Shown here: piece by piece, positions 55,813-63,796 of the stretch
How the letters are laid out: each line of letters begins with the position of its first letter
How positions within the stretch are numbered: the stretch's first letter is position 1
From: Francisella frigiditurris
GTDB taxonomy: Bacteria; Pseudomonadota; Gammaproteobacteria; Francisellales; Francisellaceae
Direction: 5' to 3'
Assembly (NCBI RefSeq): GCF_001880225.1
Contig: NZ_CP009654.1
Coordinates: 1,548,501 to 1,612,500, forward strand
DNA length: 64,000 nt
Notes under the pieces: generated by a model
What the model saw: the letters and a program-made list of their open reading frames with translations, nothing else
Told to the model about the DNA's origin: nothing
Database searches by the model: none
Position numbers and translations under genes: made by a program

Positions 55813-56583
55813 ATGTTAAAAAAATTTTTATTAGCTTTCACTCTTATTTTTCCATTAACTGTTATTGCAGATAATAATCAAGTTTATCAAGCTGGAACTA
55901 TAACAGCTCTGACTAATGGACAATACGACGCTTCTATAACATTAAAGCAGTTAGAGGAGAGAGGAAAATACGGTTTAGGGACTATTGATGGTGCAAAAGG
56001 AGAAATGATTATTTTTAATGGTAAAGCCTATTTAAGTGACATTTCTGGCAAAGCAGTTCCATTAAAAGATGACGTAACTGTTCCTTTTGCTGATGTTTTC
56101 AGCTTTAAAAACCCAGATCTAAACACAAGTTACGAAAACCTAAATAGTGAAAAAATCCTAGATGATATAATTAATGAAAGATTATCTGGACCAAACTACT
56201 TTTACATATTTAAAATAACTGGAAAATTCTCAAATATTCATGCTAGAACTATTCCTCCTGCAAAAAAAGGAATACTCCTCAGTGACTGGATAAAAGAAAA
56301 TCAAAGATTTCATGATTTAAAAAATGTTGAGGGTACTCTTATTGGAATATATAGTCCAAAATATCTTTCTACTATTGCCGTACCAGGCTTTCATTTTCAT
56401 TTCATAAATAAAGATAAAACAGAAGTTTATCATGTTTACAACTTTGACACTGAAAAAGTAAATTTAGAAGTAGAGAAAATAAATGATTTCACAATTATGC
56501 TACCAAATATAAAAGAATATCAAAATGGAAAAATTACTGATATTAGCCACGATACAATAAGTAAAATGGAAGAAAGTAAATAA
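55813..56583 (+). CDS. budA: Alpha-acetolactate decarboxylase, exported
   Basis: Converts acetolactate to acetoin. It is 256 residues. Zinc ligands His194, His196 and His207 lie in GFHFHF and VYHVY, Arg145 is in HARTIPP and GTIDGAKGEMI marks the family N-terminal lobe. Residues 1-19 form a signal peptide (LAFTLIFPLTVIA), so it should act in the periplasm or outside, where its substrate is not normally made; secreted relatives exist in some Gram-positives. No acetolactate synthase is adjacent. It is last in the mltA-oxidoreductase-budA run. Confidence 0.9.
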   Translation: MLKKFLLAFTLIFPLTVIADNNQVYQAGTITALTNGQYDASITLKQLEERGKYGLGTIDGAKGEMIIFNGKAYLSDISGKAVPLKDDVTVPFADVFSFKNPDLNTSYENLNSEKILDDIINERLSGPNYFYIFKITGKFSNIHARTIPPAKKGILLSDWIKENQRFHDLKNVEGTLIGIYSPKYLSTIAVPGFHFHFINKDKTEVYHVYNFDTEKVNLEVEKINDFTIMLPNIKEYQNGKITDISHDTISKMEESK

Positions 56584-56608
56584 TATATTAAGCTTTTGCC
56601 TTTCTTCT

Positions 56609-56636
56609 TTGAAAATGATTACAAAAAGTGTATAAT
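56609..56636 (+). promoter_or_regulatory. Promoter of rplM-rpsI(-mglAB)
   Basis: TTGAAA (56609-56614), 16-bp spacer, and a perfect TATAAT (56631-56636). Start would be near 56643, leaving a leader of about 105 nt before rplM, room for L13-type autoregulation as known in E. coli, though I see no clear structure. Confidence 0.7.
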
Positions 56637-56747
56637 TACGACTGCTTAAAATTTTAAAGTAGAGCAAGAAATTAAAAACTTACTTGTTATATAAACTGGA
56701 ATTTTTTGTAAAAACTGAGTAATTGATAACTATAAAGGAAAACAAAG

Positions 56748-57176
56748 ATGAAAACGTTTACTGCAAAACCATCAGACATCAAAAGAGAATGGCTTTTGAT
56801 TGATGCTTCAGATAAAACATTAGGTCGTCTAGCTACTGAAATAGCTATGATACTAAGAGGTAAAAATAAGCCAGAATATACTCCTCATATGGATACTGGC
56901 GACTATGTTATAGTAGTTAATGCTGAAAAAGTGGCTGTAACTGGTAACAAAAGAAAAGACAAAGTTTATAATCGCCATACTGGTTTTATAGGTGGTCTTA
57001 AAACTGTTTCTTTTGAAAAGCTAATTGCTACTCATCCTGAAAGAGCTATAGAAACTGCTGTAAAAGGTATGCTTCCTAGAAGTCCTTTAGGTCGTGCGAT
57101 GTTCAAAAAACTAAAAGTTTATGCAGGAAATGAACATCCTCATACAGCTCAACAACCAAAAGCATTAAACATATAA
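56748..57176 (+). CDS. rplM: Ribosomal protein L13 (uL13)
   Basis: Large-subunit ribosomal protein, 142 residues, exactly the usual length. Landmarks: [40 protein letters not shown] in two segments, [19 protein letters not shown] and the final [15 protein letters not shown] precedes the ATG. It is first in the rplM-rpsI-mglA-mglB unit, the standard gammaproteobacterial rplM-rpsI-sspA-sspB order. Confidence 0.98.
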   Translation: MKTFTAKPSDIKREWLLIDASDKTLGRLATEIAMILRGKNKPEYTPHMDTGDYVIVVNAEKVAVTGNKRKDKVYNRHTGFIGGLKTVSFEKLIATHPERAIETAVKGMLPRSPLGRAMFKKLKVYAGNEHPHTAQQPKALNI

Positions 57177-57196
57177 CTTAGAAGGATAGTAGAATA

Positions 57197-57586
57197 ATGT
57201 CAGAATATAATTATGGTACAGGTCGTCGTAAAAGTTCTGTAGCTCGTGTCTTTATGAAAAAAGGTACTGGTCAATTTATTGTTAATGGTCTTCCATTAGA
57301 GCAATATCTATGTCGTGAAACAGACTGCATGGTGGTAAAACAACCTTTAGAATTAACAGGAAATGCTGATAATTTTGATTTCAAAGTAACTGTTAAAGGT
57401 GGTGGTACTACTGGTCAAGCTGGTGCTATCAGACTAGGTGTTACTAGAGCGCTTATTGAGTACAGTGAAGATTTAAAACCAGCTCTTCGTGAAGCTGGTT
57501 TCGTAACTCGTGACCCTCGTAAAGTTGAACGTAAGAAATTTGGTCTTAGAAAAGCTCGTAGAAAAAGACAATTCTCTAAGCGTTAA
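57197..57586 (+). CDS. rpsI: Ribosomal protein S9 (uS9)
   Basis: Small-subunit ribosomal protein, 129 residues. [14 protein letters not shown] at the N-terminus, [19 protein letters not shown] in the middle and the basic tail [12 protein letters not shown], whose last Arg reaches the P-site tRNA, identify it. GAAGGA precedes the ATG, 20 nt after rplM. mglA follows 59 nt after the stop. Confidence 0.98.
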   Translation: MSEYNYGTGRRKSSVARVFMKKGTGQFIVNGLPLEQYLCRETDCMVVKQPLELTGNADNFDFKVTVKGGGTTGQAGAIRLGVTRALIEYSEDLKPALREAGFVTRDPRKVERKKFGLRKARRKRQFSKR

Positions 57587-57632
57587 TACTATCATCTTTT
57601 TATTATCTATTCTTTTTATTTTGTTTTACACT

Positions 57633-57638
57633 AGGAGG
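57633..57638 (+). promoter_or_regulatory. Strong ribosome-binding site of mglA
   Basis: A perfect AGGAGG seven nt before the TTG start codon. It is one of the strongest Shine-Dalgarno sequences in the window and decides the start of mglA. Confidence 0.85.
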
Positions 57639-57645
57639 AAAAACC

Positions 57646-58260
57646 TTGGTCTTATATACAAAAAAAGATGACATCTATAGTGATATAGTTCGCATGATTC
57701 TTTTAATTAAAGGAGCTAACTTAAAAGTTATAGATATTTCTAAAGATGAAAATGCCAAGCATTTAGAAGAGCTAAATATTATTACTCCTAACTGTAATGT
57801 TCCTAGTGTTGCAACTGATGACTTTGTAGTATATAGGTTAAATGTAATTGTAGAGGCTATTGAAGACTTATATCCTTTTCCACCTTTATTCCCTGTTTTT
57901 CCTAAACAAAGAGCTAATGCTAGAATACTTCTAGAGTATGTTAATAAAAACTTCTTACAAAAAATAAACTCTTTATACAATGATGAACTATCTGAAGAAG
58001 AGATATCTGAAATCAAACAAGGTTTACAGAAAAATATTATGGAAACATATAAAACTGTAGTTAATGAAAGAAAGATTAATTTTGAGAGCAATCCAGATGC
58101 TCAAAATGTTAATGTTTTAACTTTAATAATGACTTTTGTGTTTTATTATTTTATTAAACTTAAGATTTCGATACCTACTAAGGATAAAAATCTCATCAAA
58201 GAGATTAAAGAATTATTTAATAACCCTAACTTTGTAAAAACCATTAAGGAAGGAGCATAA
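57646..58260 (+). CDS. mglA: MglA, SspA-family transcription regulator
   Basis: RNA-polymerase-associated regulator with a glutathione-transferase fold, 204 residues. In Francisella, MglA pairs with SspA and, with ppGpp and PigR, activates pathogenicity-island genes. LYTKKDDIYSDIVRMILL, AIEDLYPFPP and FPVFPKQRANARILLEYVN identify it. The start is TTG at 57646, supported by AGGAGG 7 nt upstream; the N-terminus then aligns with the remembered F. tularensis protein. The last third (YYFIKLKISIPTKDKN) is nearly unchanged from that protein, while the middle is variable. mglB follows after 2 nt. Confidence 0.95.
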   Translation: MVLYTKKDDIYSDIVRMILLIKGANLKVIDISKDENAKHLEELNIITPNCNVPSVATDDFVVYRLNVIVEAIEDLYPFPPLFPVFPKQRANARILLEYVNKNFLQKINSLYNDELSEEEISEIKQGLQKNIMETYKTVVNERKINFESNPDAQNVNVLTLIMTFVFYYFIKLKISIPTKDKNLIKEIKELFNNPNFVKTIKEGA

Positions 58261-58262
58261 AT

Positions 58263-58676
58263 ATGGCTATGCTTAGATCTTATATTGTAAAAGCTACTTA
58301 TAGCTGGTTAACAGATCATGGATTTACTCCATATATGTTAGTTGATACAGAGTATGATGATGTAACTGTTCCTGAAAACTATATTGAGGAAGATGGTAAA
58401 ATCTTATTAGACTTATCTCCTCAAGCAATACAGAACTTACATATATCTGATAACCAAGTTACTTTTGATGCAACTTTTGATGGGGAGTTTATGTCTATAG
58501 TCATCCCTACTGAGGCTATACTTGAACTATTTTCAAAAGAAACAGAACAAGGGATATATGCTCGTGAGTTTGGCTATGGCATTAATGTCAATGAGGGTGA
58601 AGATGAAGAGTCTACTAATCCTAAAAAGATAGATGAAAACTCTAAAAATAACAATAACATTTTAACTCTTGACTAA
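58263..58676 (+). CDS. mglB: MglB, SspB-family protein
   Basis: A 137-residue SspB-like protein: in E. coli SspB delivers ssrA-tagged proteins to ClpXP. MLRSYIVKATYSWLTDHGFTPYM, split by family differences, and FDGEFMSIVIPTEAILELF identify the dimer fold (about 1-105). The acidic/Asn-rich tail (about 110-137) ends NNNILTLD and lacks the basic LRVVK-type ClpX-docking motif of E. coli SspB. AAGGAG lies before the ATG inside the end of mglA. The stop overlaps convergent rnhB by 4 nt. Confidence 0.93.
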   Translation: MAMLRSYIVKATYSWLTDHGFTPYMLVDTEYDDVTVPENYIEEDGKILLDLSPQAIQNLHISDNQVTFDATFDGEFMSIVIPTEAILELFSKETEQGIYAREFGYGINVNEGEDEESTNPKKIDENSKNNNNILTLD

Positions 58677-59236
58677 AGCTTTAACAATTCCATAATGGGC
58701 TTATAGGTTCTTCTATAAATATCTAATATTCCAAATTCTTTTATTTTTTCTACATGTTCTTTGGTTGGATAACCTTTATGCTTATCAAAACCATATTTAG
58801 GAAACTGCTTAGCATACCCTAAACATATATTATCTCTATATACTTTAGCCAAAATAGAAGCGGCTGATATTTCTGCTACTTTAGAATCTCCCTTAACTAT
58901 AGCTTCTGAATTATAATTCCATAAGGGTAGCCTATTTCCATCAACTAAAACTTTATCAAACTGACCCGTTAAATTATCTGCTACTTTCTTCATTCCATAC
59001 ATAGTTGCTTGTAATATATTCATTTGATCAATTTCTTGAGCTGTAACTTCTACAATATCGTAAGCTTTTGCTTTTTCTATTATTTCCATATACAAAGCTT
59101 CTCTTTTTTTTGCTGAAAGCTTTTTAGAATCAGTTAAACCTTCTATTTTATATTTTTTATCAAAAATAACTCCAGCAACGACCACTGGACCAACTAAAGG
59201 CCCTCTTCCAGCCTCATCAATACCTAAAATAAACAT
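58673..59236 (-). CDS. rnhB: Ribonuclease HII
   Basis: Removes single ribonucleotides and RNA from RNA-DNA hybrids. It is 187 residues with GIDEAGRGPLVGPVV (catalytic Asp7 and Glu8), VLVDGNRLP and SAASILAKVYRD motifs. It lies 3 nt downstream of trmJ on the same strand, at the end of an hpf-ptsN-trmJ-rnhB run. Confidence 0.96.
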   Translation of the reverse strand: MFILGIDEAGRGPLVGPVVVAGVIFDKKYKIEGLTDSKKLSAKKREALYMEIIEKAKAYDIVEVTAQEIDQMNILQATMYGMKKVADNLTGQFDKVLVDGNRLPLWNYNSEAIVKGDSKVAEISAASILAKVYRDNICLGYAKQFPKYGFDKHKGYPTKEHVEKIKEFGILDIYRRTYKPIMELLKL

Positions 59237-59239
59237 ATA

Positions 59240-59986
59240 TTATTTCTCACTATTCAATGAACTTAAAAAACCTCTAAGTATATTAATTTCTTGGCTTTCT
59301 AATTCACTTCTTTGAAACAATCTCTTAATTTTATCCATAACATAGCCAGGATTCTCTGAATTTAAAAATCCTGAGCTTATCATAGATTCTTCTAAAAAAT
59401 CATAAAATTTCTGACTTTCATTTATAGTAGCTTTCTTATGTAAATAGTTATAATCAGGTACATAACGCTGCTGTTCACTACTTAAATAGTTTTTATATAT
59501 TTCATATGAAACCAATTGAACGGCCTGAGCTAAGTTTAGAGAGGTATATCCTTCATTTGTTGGGATATAAGCATGAATATTACTCATTAAAAGTTCTTCA
59601 TTAAATAAGCCCGTTCTTTCTCTACCGAAAAGTATAGCTACCTTCTGTTTTGAATATATTCTTTTAACACACTCTTTTGCTGCGACCTCTATAGGCTCTA
59701 TAGGCAAAGATACTCTTCGAACTCTAGCACTAGTGCCTATAACATAATCTATATCCTCTAGCGCATCTTTTAAGGTAGAAGTTATTTCTATATTTTTTAT
59801 AATATCAGTCGCATGACTAGCTAAAGCTAAAGCTTCATCATTTACTTCATTTTTAGGATTTACTAGACAAAGCCTAGTTAATCCCATATTTAACATCGCT
59901 CTTGCTGTAGAGCCTACATTACCATTATGGGAAGGTTCAACTAGAATTATTTTTATATTTTTTAAGAAAGATAGCTTATCTATCAT
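59240..59986 (-). CDS. trmJ: tRNA 2'-O-methyltransferase TrmJ
   Basis: SPOUT methyltransferase that methylates the ribose of tRNA position 32. It is 248 residues. Motifs: EPSHNGNVGSTARAM near the N-terminus, ILFGRERTGLFNEEL and the knot segment TNEGYTSLNLAQAVQLVSYE. A C-terminal helical extension (about 165-248) fits TrmJ rather than TrmL. Its ATG overlaps the stop of the ptsN-like gene by 4 nt. Confidence 0.93.
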   Translation of the reverse strand: MIDKLSFLKNIKIILVEPSHNGNVGSTARAMLNMGLTRLCLVNPKNEVNDEALALASHATDIIKNIEITSTLKDALEDIDYVIGTSARVRRVSLPIEPIEVAAKECVKRIYSKQKVAILFGRERTGLFNEELLMSNIHAYIPTNEGYTSLNLAQAVQLVSYEIYKNYLSSEQQRYVPDYNYLHKKATINESQKFYDFLEESMISSGFLNSENPGYVMDKIKRLFQRSELESQEINILRGFLSSLNSEK

Positions 59987-60444
59987 AATTCAGACTCTTT
60001 ATCACCTATCATTAAACTATAAAACTCTTCAGCAGCTTTTATCTTTTCCAACTTAATTTGTGTTTTTTCTTTTTTTAAAAAGGACGCTAACTCTTTTAAT
60101 AACTCAATATGCACACTTGTTATTTTTTTTGGAAAAAAAACTGCTACTACCATTTCAATATTTTCTTTAGCTTGATAATCATAATATTGATTTTTTAGTG
60201 TAGTAATAATTATTTTTGTGGAAATAAGACCTTCTACTCGACAATGAGGCATATATATCTTTTTACCGATATATGTATTACCCAGTCTTTCTCTATCATA
60301 AATACTTTTTATAACATCATCTTCTAAAACATTATTTGATGTATCTGCTAACCTACTAGCTAAGAATTCTATTAGCCTTTTTTTAGATTCGATATTAAGA
60401 TTAAGTATTATATTTTTTTTCTCTAATAGAGCTTTAAGATTCAT
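59983..60444 (-). CDS. ptsN: PTS EIIA-Ntr-like protein
   Basis: A 153-residue EIIA domain of the PTS nitrogen branch. The phosphoacceptor is His67 in KIYMPHCRV, in the usual place, and DRERLGNTYIG precedes it. EIIA-Ntr proteins signal to potassium transport and stress pathways rather than transport sugars. It sits between hpf and trmJ, echoing the rpoN-hpf-ptsN order of other gammaproteobacteria but without rpoN. The middle strand is Tyr/Gln-rich and quite diverged, so regulation may differ. Confidence 0.87.
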   Translation of the reverse strand: MNLKALLEKKNIILNLNIESKKRLIEFLASRLADTSNNVLEDDVIKSIYDRERLGNTYIGKKIYMPHCRVEGLISTKIIITTLKNQYYDYQAKENIEMVVAVFFPKKITSVHIELLKELASFLKKEKTQIKLEKIKAAEEFYSLMIGDKESEL

Positions 60445-60475
60445 AAATAAGATAATTTAGAAGTTGAATAGTTTA

Positions 60476-60772
60476 TTATTCGCCATGATGTCCTTTTAAT
60501 TTATTTTTATGTTTTCTTAACTGACGTGCTAATTTGTCTTCCATCATATCTATAGCTGCATAAAGATCTCTATCCTCTGCTTTTGCAACTATTTCAACAC
60601 CAGGTACTCCCACTATAGCTTCAGCAACTTGAACTTCTTTTTCTACAGATAAAATCACTTTAGCAGATACAATGTGATCAAAATAATGCTCAACTTTACC
60701 AACCTTTTCTTCAACATATAGTTTTATTGCTTCTGTAATTTCAACATGTCTACCTGTGATTTGAATATTCAT
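60476..60772 (-). CDS. hpf: Ribosome hibernation promoting factor
   Basis: A short HPF/YfiA-type protein of 98 residues that binds the small subunit and helps dimerise or inactivate ribosomes in stationary phase. [19 protein letters not shown] and the basic C-terminus [15 protein letters not shown] are typical; [15 protein letters not shown] is the signature of the second helix. It is first in the hpf-ptsN-trmJ-rnhB run and divergent from the small membrane-protein gene. Confidence 0.94.
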   Translation of the reverse strand: MNIQITGRHVEITEAIKLYVEEKVGKVEHYFDHIVSAKVILSVEKEVQVAEAIVGVPGVEIVAKAEDRDLYAAIDMMEDKLARQLRKHKNKLKGHHGE

Positions 60773-60899
60773 TAAATGCCTCCATAAAAATATTTTTTAG
60801 AATATAAATATTTGTGTTTATTACTACCCTATTTTAATAATAGTCTAAATGTTATACTTGTACGCATATTATACTAATTTAATAAGGTAAATAAAAGAA

Positions 60900-61163
60900 A
60901 TGAACGTACGACTAAGACAAATATTAGCGTCAATTATTTTAGGTGCTTTTGTTATTATTTCTACTATTTTGTTAGCTCCTTTTTTATTATTTTTCTTTGC
61001 TTTTATTCTAATATTTTCTTTAATAATTAGAATGAAGATAATAAAAAATAACCCTGATTTTTTTAAAAATTACCGTTTTAATAAAAAAGGTAGAGTAATA
61101 GATCAAGAAGAAGATATAAACAATCAACAACCTAAAAATAAAAATTTAAATATAAATGACTAA
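60900..61163 (+). CDS. Small membrane protein upstream of mnmE
   Basis: An 87-residue protein with one or two hydrophobic helices (about 8-45, a nearly unbroken run of Ile, Leu and Phe) then a Lys/Asn-rich soluble tail of about 40 residues. I do not recognise it. AAGGTAAA precedes the ATG. Its stop overlaps the mnmE ATG by 8 nt, so the two genes are co-transcribed and probably coupled. The helices could insert the short protein in the inner membrane with the basic tail inside. Confidence 0.7.
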   Translation: MNVRLRQILASIILGAFVIISTILLAPFLLFFFAFILIFSLIIRMKIIKNNPDFFKNYRFNKKGRVIDQEEDINNQQPKNKNLNIND

Positions 61164-62502
61164 TAATGACACTATTGTTGCAATAGCAACTCCACAAGGA
61201 AATGGCGGAATAGGAATAGTTAGAATATCTGGATCAAATGCATTAGCTATTGCTAACAATCTAATAAAAAAGGACTTAAAACCTAGATATGCTACTTTCT
61301 GTCATATTTATGAAGATAATCAAATAATAGACAATGGTATAGCTATATTTTTTAAAAACCCTTACTCATATACAGGTGAAGATACAGTCGAAATCCAAGC
61401 ACATGGCAATCCTATAATATTAAATATGATTATCAAACTAGCTATAAAACTAGGAGCTAGGATGGCTAAAGCTGGCGAATTTACAGAAAGAGCATATTTA
61501 AATAATAAAATAGATTTAGCTCAAGCAGAGGCTGTAGCTGATTTAATAAATGCTTCATCAGAATTAGCTGCTAAATCAGCTGCTAGATCTTTACAAGGTG
61601 ACTTTTCAAAAGAAATCCATAGCCTTCTAGAAAAACTTATTTATCTTAGAATGTACGTTGAAGCCTCTATTGATTTTCCTGAAGAAGAAATAAATTTCAT
61701 GGAAGATCAGAAAATACACAATAGTCTTAAAGATATCTACACATCTATAGAAAAAATAAAAGATAATTGTAAACAAGGAATTATTCTTTCTGAAGGAATA
61801 ACTTTAATACTCATAGGAAAACCTAATGTTGGAAAATCTAGTTTATTAAATGCCTTATCAGGTAAAGAAACTGCTATTGTAACTCCTATTGCTGGAACTA
61901 CAAGAGATATAGTAAAAGAGCATATACAAATAAATGGAGTTCCCGTCCATATTATTGATACAGCTGGTCTTAGATTTAGTGATGATATAATAGAAAATGA
62001 AGGCATTAAAAGAGCTATAAAAAAAATCCAAGAAGCTGATCAGATTTTATTTATAAATGATGATCCATCAAAAGTTACATTTAATGAAATCAAAGAGGTT
62101 ATACCTGAATTTTATGAACAAATTCCTAAAAATATAGATATTACATTTGTCCATAATAAAATAGATTTACTAAATACTATTCCAGAAAATACTAACAATC
62201 ATGTTTATATTTCTGCTGATAAAAATATTGGTATAGATAAACTTAAAAATCATATTTTAGCTAAAGTTGGCTATACTGCACAAAATGAAAGTATATATAC
62301 TGCTAGAGAAAGACATATAGATGCTATTAATCGAGCTTTTGAACATATTGCGCTTGCTAAAGAACAATTAAATATCGGTAATGGCGAACTTCTAGCAGAA
62401 GAACTTTTAATAGTTCAAGAATATTTAAATAGTATAACAGGTGAATTTAGTTCTGATGATTTATTAGGAAAAATTTTTAGTAGCTTTTGTATTGGAAAAT
62501 AA
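61156..62502 (+). CDS. mnmE: tRNA modification GTPase MnmE
   Basis: With MnmG it adds the cmnm5/nm5 group to uridine 34 of certain tRNAs, using folate. It is 448 residues: an N-terminal folate domain (about 1-120), a helical domain and a GTPase domain (about 215-380) with GKPNVGKSSLLN, DTAGLR and HNKIDL; the C-terminal FCIGK holds the functional Cys445. Overlap of 8 nt with the upstream gene suggests coupling. rnhB and mglB lie on the other side of the hpf run. Confidence 0.96.
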   Translation: MTNNDTIVAIATPQGNGGIGIVRISGSNALAIANNLIKKDLKPRYATFCHIYEDNQIIDNGIAIFFKNPYSYTGEDTVEIQAHGNPIILNMIIKLAIKLGARMAKAGEFTERAYLNNKIDLAQAEAVADLINASSELAAKSAARSLQGDFSKEIHSLLEKLIYLRMYVEASIDFPEEEINFMEDQKIHNSLKDIYTSIEKIKDNCKQGIILSEGITLILIGKPNVGKSSLLNALSGKETAIVTPIAGTTRDIVKEHIQINGVPVHIIDTAGLRFSDDIIENEGIKRAIKKIQEADQILFINDDPSKVTFNEIKEVIPEFYEQIPKNIDITFVHNKIDLLNTIPENTNNHVYISADKNIGIDKLKNHILAKVGYTAQNESIYTARERHIDAINRAFEHIALAKEQLNIGNGELLAEELLIVQEYLNSITGEFSSDDLLGKIFSSFCIGK

Positions 62503-62577
62503 TTAATCGATTTAAAGGTTTTTAGCATTTTTTTTTGTTAGAATCGAAGCAATTTAAATATAAATATATCTATAAAA

Positions 62578-63501
62578 ATGCTATCTCTAATTGGTAACAC
62601 TCCTATAATAAAACTGAGAAACTCTTCTAAACATAATCTTTTTGCAAAATGTGAATGGCTAAATCCTACAGGAAGCATAAAAGATAGAGTTGGAAAATAT
62701 ATTATTGAACATTTAAAGAATGAAAATATATTAAAGCCTCAACAACCTATTGTTGAAGCAAGTTCAGGAAATATGGGAACATCTTTAGCAGCTATAGCTA
62801 AATACTATAATCACCCCGTTTATATAACCTGTCCTGAAAAAACAGGTTCCATGAAAAGAAGCATGATCAAACAATTAGGTGGTAATTTAACTATATGCAA
62901 AAATATTACAGATTCTGAAAATCCTGATTATTATGTAAATAAAGCTAAGAAAATTTCAGAGGATATAGACGGTTATCTTATAAACCAATATGATAACCCA
63001 TTGAATACACTCTGTCACTACAATAAAACAGGCTATGAAATTATAGAATATTTTATAAAAAATAATATATATTTAGATTATTTTATTACTGTTGGTGGCT
63101 CTGGAGGAACCATTACTGGTTGTGCTAAGAAAATTAAGGAATACTTTCCGAACACAAAAATAATTATGCCAGATCCAAAAGGTTCCGTATATTATGATAT
63201 TTTTTATAATGGAAAGCCTAATAATGATAATATTTATAGTTATAAGGTAGAAGGTCCTGGCAACCCTGTATTTTGCAAGTCCATGGATTTATCATATATA
63301 GATGAAATTATACAATTTGATGATACTAATGCTATAAATTCTTGCCTTGAATTAGCAAATGAACAAGGAGTTTATGCTGGTCATAGTAGTGGTGCTAACT
63401 ATTTCATAGCAAAAGAATTACTAAATAGTTTACCTCATGATAAGTCTTACAATATTCTTATAATGATTCTAGATAGTGGAATGAAATATACTTTTAATTA
63501 A
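62578..63501 (+). CDS. Cysteine-synthase-family PLP enzyme
   Basis: A 307-residue fold-type II PLP enzyme. The cofactor Lys is residue 35 in PTGSIKDRVG, and ASSGNMGTSLAA and GGSGGTITGC are the substrate- and phosphate-binding loops. It could be cysteine synthase, cystathionine beta-synthase without a regulatory CBS domain, or a diaminopropionate-type synthase; these cannot be separated by eye. It is somewhat short, and the usual SxGxGxxxxP loop is replaced by EGPGNPVF. It is a single gene, convergent with the rRNA operon. Confidence 0.85.
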   Translation: MLSLIGNTPIIKLRNSSKHNLFAKCEWLNPTGSIKDRVGKYIIEHLKNENILKPQQPIVEASSGNMGTSLAAIAKYYNHPVYITCPEKTGSMKRSMIKQLGGNLTICKNITDSENPDYYVNKAKKISEDIDGYLINQYDNPLNTLCHYNKTGYEIIEYFIKNNIYLDYFITVGGSGGTITGCAKKIKEYFPNTKIIMPDPKGSVYYDIFYNGKPNNDNIYSYKVEGPGNPVFCKSMDLSYIDEIIQFDDTNAINSCLELANEQGVYAGHSSGANYFIAKELLNSLPHDKSYNILIMILDSGMKYTFN

Positions 63502-63583
63502 TTTAGTCAATTATAAAGGCTAACAAATTTATTTATAGAAAAAGTAAACACAAACAATAATTTAAGAGTCTTTTAGAACGAAG

Positions 63584-63616
63584 AAAGCCCCGCTAAGGAT
63601 TACTTAGAGGGGCTTT
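63584..63616 (-). terminator. Rho-independent terminator of the rRNA operon
   Basis: A long hairpin: AAAGCCCC (63584-63591) pairs with GGGGCTTT (63609-63616), then CTAAG/CTTAG pairs inside, with a 5-nt loop; 13 base pairs with one mismatch. On the minus strand the stem is followed by a T-rich stretch, and it lies just beyond the 5S gene, so it ends the rrn operon. It could also stop transcription from the convergent PLP-enzyme gene. Confidence 0.85.
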
Positions 63617-63627
63617 AAATGGAAAAA

Positions 63628-63742
63628 GATGGCGACTACCTACTTTCACCTAGCGAATGCTAGACTATCATCGGCGTGTTATAGTTTCACTTCTGAGTTC
63701 GGAATGGGATCAGGTGGTTCCTACAAGCTATCATCGCCAAAA
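63628..63742 (-). rRNA. rrf: 5S ribosomal RNA
   Basis: The reverse complement opens TTTGGCGATGATAGC and closes GGTAGTCGCC, so the GGCGA/TCGCC ends pair to form helix I. The internal CCCATTCCGAACTC and GAAGTGAAAC are the universal 5S loop sequences. Length is about 115 nt; ends are approximate within a few bases. It lies after the 23S gene, with about 54 nt between, and no tRNA is seen there. Confidence 0.95.
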
Positions 63743-63796
63743 CTGTGTTTTGGGTTATATATCTTTTATAAAAATATTTAACAATTTAGCATAGAA

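Noticed and set aside
63743..63796. tRNA or extra gene between 23S and 5S
   Set aside because: The spacer is too short for a tRNA and shows no cloverleaf.
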